This document shows positions 1 to 5,323 of a DNA stretch of 5,333 nt, one piece after another (within the stretch, counting starts at the first letter, position 1; every line of letters starts with the position of its first letter). The stretch is taken from NCBI GenBank assembly GCA_023132105.1, contig JAGLYS010000242.1:1-5333 (forward strand), in the 5' to 3' direction. This DNA is from Caldifarciminota bacterium. GTDB lineage: Bacteria; Hydrothermota; 32-111; QNBC01. Position numbers and translations under genes: made by a program. The notes under the pieces are model-generated. The model did no database searches and had not been told where the DNA came from. It worked only from the letters and a program-made list of their open reading frames with translations.

Positions 1-1009
1 AAAGATCTTCAATTCTTGAAAATTGTTCCATCTCCTCTAAAAGGACAGCATAATTATTAATAAGTGCTAATTTCTTTGGATTAATATTATACGATTTTTG
101 ATAATAATTAATTGCTTCTTTTAATTGCCCCTTTTTATGAAAAGCAAGTCCAATATAGAAATAGATTTCTGCATTTTCTCTATCTTGCGAAATAATTGTT
201 TTGAATTCTCTTATTGCTTCATTAAACATATCGGTTTTCAAGAATGCAATTCCGAGATTTCTATGTTCTTCGATTTGAGATATTATTTCTATATTGCTTA
301 TCTTTTTTGTTCCTAATTCCGCAATAGCATTTTTATTAAGGAGTATATATATGATTTTACAAACTTCGAACTTTGTATATGGAGCTAATTTAAAAATTTC
401 TTTTAGATTTCTTTTACCATTTACGATTTCAAATATTTCTATTTCCCGAATTTCAAGGGTTGTCAAATCTATATCTTTCCGTTTAGTAAGCACAGTGTCA
501 TCTTTCGGAATTTTATCCTTAAGAAGATCCCATTCATCGATTCTTGTTGCGATTTTCAATAAAATATCCTCGGGACGAAATGAGATTATTTCAAGATCTT
601 TCGGAGGATGAATGTTTGGTTCAAAATTAAAGTAAATATTTTCCCATTTGAATATCGTAAATACAACTTCTTCAATCTGTTTTTTTACATAACTTAAAAG
701 TTTATCTTTTGTAATAAAATCCAATTCTATTAATATTTCACCAATTCTTTTTTTGAAATCATCTGTTTTTTGTATTTCAATTGCTTTTTCAGCTTCTTCT
801 CTGGTTATTTCCTGTGCACTTATCAAAATATCGCATAATTTGAATTTATTATTAACAATAGTACTGTAAACAATGTTTCCATCCTTGAAATAAATGTCAC
901 CAAAATCCTTTCTATTTGTAACACTTAATACACCTGTTCGTTTTCCCTGAGAGATTAGTTGTATAATATCAGGCAAACTAGCTTCATTACTAGTTCCTTT
1001 CATTGCCAT
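1..1009 (-). CDS. PATAN (DUF4388) and TPR protein, partial (C-terminus beyond the left edge)
   Basis: The frame is open from ATG 1009 to the edge of the window, giving 336 codons with no stop; it starts MAMKGTSNEASLPDIIQLIS. Residues 1 to about 155 fit the PATAN/DUF4388 family: the opening SLPDIIQLISQGKRTGVLSV, then GDIYFKDGNIVYS, a helical insertion (about 57-116, EEAEKAIEIQ to KKQIEEVV) and the closing TIFKWENIYFNFE. Residues about 175-235 resemble the small winged-helix segment often found after this domain (IVNGKRNLKEIFKLAPYTKFEV). TPR repeats begin near 250: NLGIAFLKTDMFNEAIREF, then YFYIGLAFHKKGQLKEAINY, with a third starting at about 317. GAGG at 1020-1017 overlaps the stop of the preceding gene and sits 7 bases from the ATG, which supports this start; a second ATG lies two codons in. 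It is last of the visible operon genes. PATAN proteins are protein-interaction modules linked to pilus motility in cyanobacteria, and TPR proteins act as MglA effectors elsewhere. A role as MglA or PilT partner is inferred. Confidence 0.85.
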   Translation of the reverse strand, partial: MAMKGTSNEASLPDIIQLISQGKRTGVLSVTNRKDFGDIYFKDGNIVYSTIVNNKFKLCDILISAQEITREEAEKAIEIQKTDDFKKRIGEILIELDFITKDKLLSYVKKQIEEVVFTIFKWENIYFNFEPNIHPPKDLEIISFRPEDILLKIATRIDEWDLLKDKIPKDDTVLTKRKDIDLTTLEIREIEIFEIVNGKRNLKEIFKLAPYTKFEVCKIIYILLNKNAIAELGTKKISNIEIISQIEEHRNLGIAFLKTDMFNEAIREFKTIISQDRENAEIYFYIGLAFHKKGQLKEAINYYQKSYNINPKKLALINNYAVLLEEMEQFSRIEDL

Positions 1010-1018
1010 ATTTTAACC

Positions 1019-2926
1019 TCAAATATAATCATTGATTAATCTGTCTATAGTAAACATTTCACCTATATTGAAATCTTTATATTCAACACTTGGACTTATT
1101 TGAATAGTCTCTTTTGATTCGGATATAATTCTTAAATCAGGGAAAATATTCAGTATATCATTTATTGTAAAATCCGGTTTGGTCTTTATCAAATTATCAT
1201 ATAAACTATCGAGTCTTTCCTCAGTGTCCCCGAAATTTTTTTCTATACTATAAGCTAATAAATTAAGAACATCCTGTTTTAATTTCAACTTATTCTTTTC
1301 AAACCAATGCTTAATGAACATCTTTTTCAAATCGAAATCAGGACTATCAAGTGTCTGAAGTGTAATGTTGTTAATCTTATTAAGTGGTTTAAATAATTCT
1401 CTATCCGATGCAAGGATTAAAAATTTCTGTCTTGCAATTAGTGTGTTAAAAAACCCAATTATATCTTTCCATTTATCCTCCGGCAAGAGCATTAGATTTT
1501 GAATATTGTCAATTATCATATAGTCTATATATGAATATCGCTGGATAAATTGTTTTAATCCGTCTTTTTCAATAATTCTTACTAACTTTAATGAATTTAT
1601 ATAGTAAATAAGTATATCTGGAAATCCAATATACATCTTATTGAAAATCGCATGAAGCAAATGTGTTTTACCTGTTTTCTTTTTTCCTCTTATATAAAAT
1701 GCTACACCACTAACATTCTTTAGTGGAATATTCGATATAATTGTTGTATATATATTTTTATTGGATTTTGAAAGAAAATAATTTGATGCATTCATTTGTT
1801 CATCAAGATTCTGAAATGCTTCTATTTGTATTGAGTTTTTGAGTTCCAATATCTTGATTTTTGTTTCAAGTTCATCTACTACATCGGGATCGAATAGCTT
1901 TTTCTCAATATTTTTTAGTTCCGAAGTAAATCTTGTTTCATTTAACATTCCAAATCGTTTATTGATATCAATCAATCGTTGAATATTGCTTGTAAAGGTA
2001 ATAAAGGCATTTCTTAAATCTTCAATGGGGCTTTCTATAACATTGTGTAAAGTGTCTATATTAAAACCTTTCATTTCCCATACATACAATTTTTCCTTAT
2101 ATTCCTCTCTAATAATATCTTCATTTTCAGTTGCTTTTTTGGTTTTCTCTACTGTCTCTTTCTCTTCGATAACTGATTTTCTAGCTCCGATATCCTGAAT
2201 AATATTAGAAACAAGTATTTTTGTAATTTCAACTTTTTGTAAGTTTAAATAAACAAATATCTTATTAGAGATACCTTTAAGATCACGAATGCTTAAATTT
2301 TTCTGATTGATTATATATCTTGCTATTTGTGGGGGAATTTTAATATTTGATTTTTTAAAAAGAAATGCTAATAATCTTGCTCTATCTTTCAAATCGGGTT
2401 CATTATTCTTTGCTGTAAAACCATTGTTTAGGATTGACAGTGTTTTTTCGCTTAAGTTTAGAGAATTTATTGGTGTAGTAGTTGTTATGGCAATCTTTAT
2501 CCCATTGCTATAATAAAAATCGATTAACAATTCAAAAAGTCGTTTAATGGATTTGTATTTTAGTGTTATATCCAAATCATCTACAAGGAAAAGATCCATT
2601 GTCTTAATCTTGGAAATTGCAGTCTTATCCTTTCTAATCATCGATTCAAAAAGTATTATGGTATCCTGGTTAAGTAAAAACGGAGATTTTATAATCTTTC
2701 TTTGTAATCCATAATTACCTATTGCATGCAAAAGGTGTGTCTTTCCCATTCCTGTGTTTGATTGTATAATAAGCGGATTATAAATTAATTTTTCCCCTGA
2801 TATAAAACCCATTACTGCCTGGTAAGAAGCTCTGTTAAAATTTCCCAGAACATAATTCTGGAAAATAAAATCTCTATTAAGTGAGGACAAATTATCCTTT
2901 ATTTCAGGATAATCAGTCATTTTCAC
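1019..2926 (-). CDS. Tandem DnaA-like AAA+ ATPase without a DNA-binding domain
   Basis: 635 residues with two DnaA/Hda-type AAA+ modules. Module 1 (about 18-245) has the DnaA entry motif (FQNYVLGNFNRASYQAV), a P-loop SNTGMGKTHLL (K62, T63; the first glycine is S56), Walker B LFLVDD (D116, D117) and a sensor II-like arginine R214 in SIRDLKG. The position of the DnaA arginine finger (SRF) reads S164-I165-L166. A charged linker (about 250-280) leads to a helical region with WEMKGFNIDTL (283-293) and a probable coiled coil (about 333-375). Module 2 (about 380-600) has GKKKTGKTHLLHAI (K420, T421), Walker B MIIDN (D473, N474 in place of DD) and sensor-1 ASDR (506-509), but no clear arginine finger or sensor II arginine. 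There is no DnaA domain IV helix-turn-helix; a short tail (about 601-635) follows. The start is GTG 2926 (4-base GTGA overlap with mglA) or ATG 2920; both have plausible upstream AAGG/AGGTG signals. It is not the replication initiator. The function is unknown; a scaffold or nucleotide-dependent adaptor for MglA/PilT is a guess from context. Confidence 0.88.
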   Translation of the reverse strand: MKMTDYPEIKDNLSSLNRDFIFQNYVLGNFNRASYQAVMGFISGEKLIYNPLIIQSNTGMGKTHLLHAIGNYGLQRKIIKSPFLLNQDTIILFESMIRKDKTAISKIKTMDLFLVDDLDITLKYKSIKRLFELLIDFYYSNGIKIAITTTTPINSLNLSEKTLSILNNGFTAKNNEPDLKDRARLLAFLFKKSNIKIPPQIARYIINQKNLSIRDLKGISNKIFVYLNLQKVEITKILVSNIIQDIGARKSVIEEKETVEKTKKATENEDIIREEYKEKLYVWEMKGFNIDTLHNVIESPIEDLRNAFITFTSNIQRLIDINKRFGMLNETRFTSELKNIEKKLFDPDVVDELETKIKILELKNSIQIEAFQNLDEQMNASNYFLSKSNKNIYTTIISNIPLKNVSGVAFYIRGKKKTGKTHLLHAIFNKMYIGFPDILIYYINSLKLVRIIEKDGLKQFIQRYSYIDYMIIDNIQNLMLLPEDKWKDIIGFFNTLIARQKFLILASDRELFKPLNKINNITLQTLDSPDFDLKKMFIKHWFEKNKLKLKQDVLNLLAYSIEKNFGDTEERLDSLYDNLIKTKPDFTINDILNIFPDLRIISESKETIQISPSVEYKDFNIGEMFTIDRLINDYI

Positions 2927-2936
2927 CTTACCTTTC
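2918..2936 (-). promoter_or_regulatory. Overlapping stop/start junction between mglA and the AAA+ gene
   Basis: Minus-strand GAAAGG (2936-2931) is followed by GTGA, in which GTG (2926-2924) starts the AAA+ frame and TGA (2925-2923) ends mglA. An in-frame ATG follows at 2920-2918, with AAGGTG only 3 bases upstream. Either start couples AAA+ translation to that of mglA. Confidence 0.65.
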
Positions 2937-3525
2937 TACTATATTTATCTTTTATTGATGTTAATACAAGATTGCTTATTATTTTTAAAGTATGAATAAC
3001 TCCTTCTCCCGAAATAGCAATTGCTTCAGTAGATTCCCATTCTCTCTTGTTTAATGCACTTTCTAATTTATCTACAGGAATAAGATCAATAACATCTCTT
3101 TTATTGTACTGGAGTATTACAGGTATTTCATCTATAGAAAGATTGTTTTTTTTAAGATTCTCATCCATATTTTCTAAATTTTCAACATTATCATCGAATC
3201 TTGAATATTGAGAATCCGCTACAAATACAACTCCATCTGCTCCCTGGAGGACAAGCTTTCTTGTCGAGTCATAATATACCTGTCCCGGCACAGTATAAAG
3301 TTGATATTTTATCGTGTATTGACCGATTTGACCAAGTTCAATCGGTAAGAAATCAAAAAAGAGTGTTCTATCCATTTCCGTAGCAAGAGATATCATTTGT
3401 GTTTTTCTATCTTCTGGTAACTTAGAATAGATATACTGGAGATTTGTAGTCTTGCCGGATCTTCCGGGTCCATAATATACTATTTTACAGGTAATCTCCT
3501 TTTTTGCATAATTTATTAATGCCAT
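2923..3525 (-). CDS. mglA: MglA-type small Ras-like GTPase (polarity and motility switch)
   Basis: 200 residues, close to the usual MglA length (about 195). MglA-GTP marks the active pole and, through effectors, switches on type IV pili or gliding machinery; it works in the cytoplasm at the cell pole. The opening INYAKKEITCKIVYYGPG is typical of the family. The P-loop is GPGRSGKTT (19-27, K25, T26), switch I DRTLFFDFLP (52-61) and switch II TVPGQVYYD (78-86), where PGQ stands in place of the Ras DxxG. The guanine-specificity motif is NKRD (141-144). R53 and Q82, the residues used for GTP hydrolysis in MglA, are both kept, so an active GTPase is expected. ATG 3525 is 7 bases after the preceding gene, with GAGGG at 3534-3530 overlapping that gene's stop. 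The 3' end overlaps the AAA+ gene. No mglB (the usual GAP partner) is visible here. Identification is secure; the pathway it controls here is inferred from pilT in the same operon. Confidence 0.95.
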   Translation of the reverse strand: MALINYAKKEITCKIVYYGPGRSGKTTNLQYIYSKLPEDRKTQMISLATEMDRTLFFDFLPIELGQIGQYTIKYQLYTVPGQVYYDSTRKLVLQGADGVVFVADSQYSRFDDNVENLENMDENLKKNNLSIDEIPVILQYNKRDVIDLIPVDKLESALNKREWESTEAIAISGEGVIHTLKIISNLVLTSIKDKYSRKVR

Positions 3526-3532
3526 AAATCCC

Positions 3533-3709
3533 TCATTCCAGATCTATATGGTCGTTTTTTTTATTTTCTTCAATTAAGTAACCTATATATAAACCTACTG
3601 CTCCTAATAGAATGATAAGTACTACTTTCCAAAAGCCAAATATAAGAAGTATTATTCCTATTACGATACCGATTAAAGCACCTATTAATTTTGCACTAAA
3701 AATTTTCAT
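3533..3709 (-). CDS. Small two-helix membrane protein, DUF2273-like
   Basis: 58 residues starting MKIFSAKLIGALIG. Two hydrophobic helices (about 7-26 and 29-47) are joined by a short turn with FGFWK, and the C-terminus is charged (EENKKNDHIDLE). The two-helix layout, glycine-rich first helix and FGFWK turn match the DUF2273 small integral membrane family as I know it. I chose ATG 3709 because GGAGG (3719-3715) lies 5 bases upstream. The frame can be extended to a TTG at 3736, but that would overlap the end of pilT and place the ribosome site inside the gene. It begins 14 bases after the pilT stop and ends 7 bases before mglA, so it is cotranscribed. DUF2273 genes are best known next to Asp23/Gls24-family envelope-stress genes in Gram-positive bacteria; neither is seen here. 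Its function is unknown. A membrane anchor for the pilus or Mgl proteins is possible but not shown. Confidence 0.8.
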   Translation of the reverse strand: MKIFSAKLIGALIGIVIGIILLIFGFWKVVLIILLGAVGLYIGYLIEENKKNDHIDLE

Positions 3710-3714
3710 ATTAT

Positions 3715-3719
3715 CCTCC
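3715..3719 (-). promoter_or_regulatory. Ribosome binding site that fixes the start of the DUF2273-like gene
   Basis: GGAGG on the minus strand lies 5 bases before ATG 3709, in the gap after the pilT stop. It makes ATG 3709 a much better start than the in-frame TTG at 3736, which has no such site and lies inside pilT. Confidence 0.8.
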
Positions 3720-3723
3720 GGAT

Positions 3724-4815
3724 TTATAATTCCCAAGCATCTTCTGCTGTCGATTCAATTCCTCTTAACTTAAGTTTAAATTCATCTGGGTTTGTTACAT
3801 TTCTTAAAGCATCTTCATAAGATATTACTTTATTTTTATATAGTTTCATTATTTCCTGATCAAATGTGTGCATATGATATTGTTCTCCTTCCTCAATTGC
3901 AGTCGGAATAAGCAGTGTTTTTATTTCATCAAGCAGGTATTCCTTTATCGTTGATGTTGTAATCATTACCTCTGTTGCAGGCATCCTGCCGGTTTCATCA
4001 ATCCTTGGTATAAGTCTTAGTGAAATTACTCCTATTAATGTAGTCGCCAGTAGGACTCTGATATGTTGCTGTTGATGGGGGGGGTAAAACGAGATTATCC
4101 TGTTTATTGTTTCACTTGCGTTTAATGTATGTAGTGTGCTCATAACAAGATGTCCTGTGTCAGCTGCTCTTATTGCCGTATCCATTGTATCTCTATCTCT
4201 TATCTCACCTATAAGAATTATATCGGGATCCTGTCTTAAAACATGTTTAAGAGCATAATTATAATTGATAGTATCATTGCCTATCTCTCTTTGAGAGATA
4301 GTTGATTTCTTATCCTTAAAAAGAAATTCAATTGGATCCTCAATCGTTATAATATTTCTCTTTATTGTTGAATTTATATACTCTATCATTGCTCCGAGTG
4401 TAGTTGATTTACCACTACCAGTTGTCCCTGTTACGAGAAAAAAACCTCTTGGCTTAAGAGCTAATTCCTTTAAAATGTTGGGTAAGTTCAGTTCTTCCAA
4501 TTTCTTAGATAATATCGGAATAGTTCTCATTGCAATTGCAACACTTCCCCTTTGCATATACGCATTTACACGAAATCTTGACAAACCTGTAATTCCGATT
4601 GCAAAATCGAGCTCTTTTTTATCAGCAAATATCTCCTGTTGATTAGGAGTCATAATCTGCATTGCAATACTTCTCAGTTCCTGAGGATTAAGAGGAGGAT
4701 AGTTCTGGACTTCCAAAGTTCCATTTATTCTAAATATTGGTGGGGTTCCTGATTTTAAGTGTAAATCGGATGCATCCCTTTTTACCATATCGGTTAAAAC
4801 TTCTTTTAAATTCAT
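3724..4815 (-). CDS. pilT: Type IV pilus retraction ATPase PilT
   Basis: 363 residues, normal for PilT. It is a hexameric cytoplasmic motor at the pilus base that depolymerises pilin, powering twitching motility and DNA uptake. The N-terminal PAS-like domain (about 1-100) carries the family signature KRDASDLHLKSGTPPIFRI. The ATPase core has Walker A GTTGSGKST (130-138, K136), the Asp box TIEDPIEF (157-164), Walker B DPDIILIGE (196-204, catalytic E204) and the His box GHLVMSTLHT (221-230, H222 and H229). These key residues fall at the same numbers as in Pseudomonas PilT. Near the C-terminus MHTFDQ (315-320) matches the PilT MQTxD segment. ATG 4815 has AGGAG at 4826-4822, 6 bases upstream. It is the first gene of the operon, behind a good promoter. 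A run of eight C on the coding strand (4084-4077) encodes part of YPPH (244-247). PilU-type or second PilT paralogues are close relatives and cannot be excluded. Confidence 0.95.
   Translation of the reverse strand: MNLKEVLTDMVKRDASDLHLKSGTPPIFRINGTLEVQNYPPLNPQELRSIAMQIMTPNQQEIFADKKELDFAIGITGLSRFRVNAYMQRGSVAIAMRTIPILSKKLEELNLPNILKELALKPRGFFLVTGTTGSGKSTTLGAMIEYINSTIKRNIITIEDPIEFLFKDKKSTISQREIGNDTINYNYALKHVLRQDPDIILIGEIRDRDTMDTAIRAADTGHLVMSTLHTLNASETINRIISFYPPHQQQHIRVLLATTLIGVISLRLIPRIDETGRMPATEVMITTSTIKEYLLDEIKTLLIPTAIEEGEQYHMHTFDQEIMKLYKNKVISYEDALRNVTNPDEFKLKLRGIESTAEDAWEL
4077..4084 (-). repeat. Eight-base C run inside pilT
   Basis: Codons TAC CCC CCC CAT (Tyr244 to His247) give an uninterrupted run of eight C on the coding strand (eight G on the plus strand). 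It is the longest G/C homopolymer I noticed in the window and stands out in AT-rich coding DNA. Confidence 0.9.
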
Positions 4816-4821
4816 AGTAAA

Positions 4822-4826
4822 CTCCT
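4822..4826 (-). promoter_or_regulatory. Ribosome binding site of pilT
   Basis: AGGAG on the minus strand, 6 bases before the ATG at 4815. It supports that start and shows that this genome uses classical Shine-Dalgarno initiation. Confidence 0.8.
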
Positions 4827-4844
4827 GTTTATATATATAAATCT

Positions 4845-4873
4845 ATGATACTTTAATTAGTAAATTTAGTCAA
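4845..4873 (-). promoter_or_regulatory. Sigma70-type promoter of the pilT operon
   Basis: On the minus strand TTGACT (4873-4868) and TATCAT (4850-4845) are separated by exactly 17 bases of AT-rich DNA, a strong match to the vegetative consensus. Transcription would begin near 4838, giving a leader of about 22 bases before the pilT ATG. It is the only clear promoter seen and probably drives all five genes. No operator-like inverted repeat overlaps it. Confidence 0.75.
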
Positions 4874-4938
4874 GAATAAAGGATAGAGGGAAAGCAATCA
4901 TAGAAAAGAGAATAATAAAACGGAAAGGAGGTGCAACC

Positions 4939-4966
4939 ACGAATTTGCGAATAACGAATAATAAAC
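4939..4966. repeat. Decayed 7-base tandem repeat, ACGAATA type
   Basis: CGAAT occurs at 4940, 4948 and 4955, giving steps of 8 and 7 bases, and then fades into AATAAAC. Related fragments recur at 5012-5025 (ACGAATT GTGAATG) and near 5157. This suggests an old heptanucleotide array. Confidence 0.5.
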
Positions 4967-4968
4967 AC

Positions 4969-4996
4969 CAGACATCAGACGACAGCCGAGAGGGGA
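4969..4996. repeat. Decayed 7-base tandem repeat, CAGACGA type
   Basis: Consecutive heptamers CAGACAT, CAGACGA and CAGCCGA, then the weaker GAGGGGA. Three good units with exact 7-base spacing lie beside the ACGAATA-type array. Confidence 0.55.
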
Positions 4997-5025
4997 AAGA
5001 GAAAATTAAACACGAATTGTGAATG

Positions 5026-5059
5026 TGTCATCCTGAATTTATTTCAGGATCTGGCATGA
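5026..5059. repeat. Palindromic repeat, copy 1
   Basis: The perfect 8-base arms ATCCTGAA (5030-5037) and TTCAGGAT (5043-5050) flank a 5-base loop. The unit begins TGTCA and ends CATGA. A second copy starts 51 bases downstream. It resembles the TGTCATCCTGAA...TTCAGGAT dispersed elements I know from several environmental bacterial genomes. Confidence 0.7.
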
Positions 5060-5076
5060 GATGCTGAATCAAGTAA

Positions 5077-5111
5077 TGTCACCCTGAACTTGTTTCAGGG
5101 TTAGCATGACA
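5077..5111. repeat. Palindromic repeat, copy 2
   Basis: Arms ACCCTGAA (5081-5088) and TTCAGGGT (5094-5101) surround a 5-base loop, and outer arms TGTCA (5077-5081) and TGACA (5107-5111) also match. Relative to copy 1 both arms changed together (T-A to C-G), so pairing was preserved. Confidence 0.7.
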
Positions 5112-5124
5112 CGAAAGGAGAAGA

Positions 5125-5146
5125 GGGCAACCACAGGGGGGTGCCC
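5125..5146. repeat. GC-rich hairpin repeat
   Basis: GGGCAACC (5125-5132) pairs with GGGTGCCC (5139-5146) with one mismatch. The core GCAACCAC (5127-5134) recurs at 4933-4940, which points to a second, degraded relative of the same element. There is no T-run, so a terminator call is not supported. Confidence 0.5.
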
Positions 5147-5164
5147 CTACAATTTCACGAATAT

Positions 5165-5192
5165 TTCGATTTACGATCTACGCTCTCTACGG
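5165..5192. repeat. Decayed 7-base tandem repeat, TACGATC type
   Basis: TTCGATT, TACGATC, TACGCTC and the weaker TCTACGG follow one another in 7-base steps. It is the same period as the two arrays further left and only a short remnant. Confidence 0.4.
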
Positions 5193-5231
5193 TGATGCTG
5201 TTGATATTCCCGTTTGCACCCTCACCTCAGT

Positions 5232-5252
5232 CCTCTCCCATCGAGGGCGAGG
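5232..5252. repeat. CCTCTCCC / GGGCGAGG hairpin repeat
   Basis: The 8-base arms (5232-5239 and 5245-5252) pair with one mismatch around the loop ATCGA. The preceding CCCTCACCTCAG is typical of CCCTCACCC...CCTCTCCC dispersed repeats in many environmental genomes. Confidence 0.5.
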
Positions 5253-5289
5253 AAGTAATATTGGGAAATATATACCATATAGTAACTTT

Positions 5290-5323
5290 CCCTCCCACTG
5301 GCGGGAGTGAATTGAAGGGAGGG
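5290..5323. repeat. Nested CCCTCCC / GGGAGGG inverted repeat
   Basis: CCCTCCC (5290-5296) pairs perfectly with GGGAGGG (5317-5323). Alternatively CTCCC (5292-5296) pairs with GGGAG (5303-5307) around a 6-base loop. The two alternative pairings share one arm. Confidence 0.5.

Noticed and set aside
125..611. Two plus-strand open frames of 63 and 105 codons
   Set aside because: They are antisense to the PATAN-TPR frame, which is open across the whole stretch and has clear domain similarity.
1986..2513. Two plus-strand frames opposite the AAA+ gene
   Set aside because: They are antisense shadows; the opposite frame has two recognisable AAA+ modules.
1019..2926. Annotation as the replication initiator DnaA
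   Set aside because: Two ATPase modules, no domain IV helix-turn-helix, missing arginine fingers and no DnaA-box cluster or replication genes nearby.
3145..3153. Slippery sequence A AAA AAC in mglA (programmed frameshift)
   Set aside because: It is in frame and matches the slippery heptamer, but the normal frame gives a full-length MglA, a similar A8 run occurs in the DUF2273-like gene, and such runs are expected in AT-rich DNA.
3201..3383. Plus-strand frame opposite mglA
   Set aside because: It is antisense to a strongly conserved GTPase and its product shows no family features.
3710..3736. TTG 3736 as the start of the DUF2273-like gene
   Set aside because: It overlaps the end of pilT and lacks a ribosome site, while ATG 3709 has GGAGG at ideal spacing.
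4925..4963. Plus-strand AAAGGAGGTG as a ribosome site with a GTG start
   Set aside because: The reading frame closes after seven codons and lies in repeat DNA.
5081..5146. Hairpins as rho-independent terminators
   Set aside because: No T-run follows the stems on either strand, and the same hairpins look like dispersed repeats.
4939..5192. CRISPR array
   Set aside because: Repeat units are only 7 bases or are palindromes without regular spacers, and no cas gene is present.
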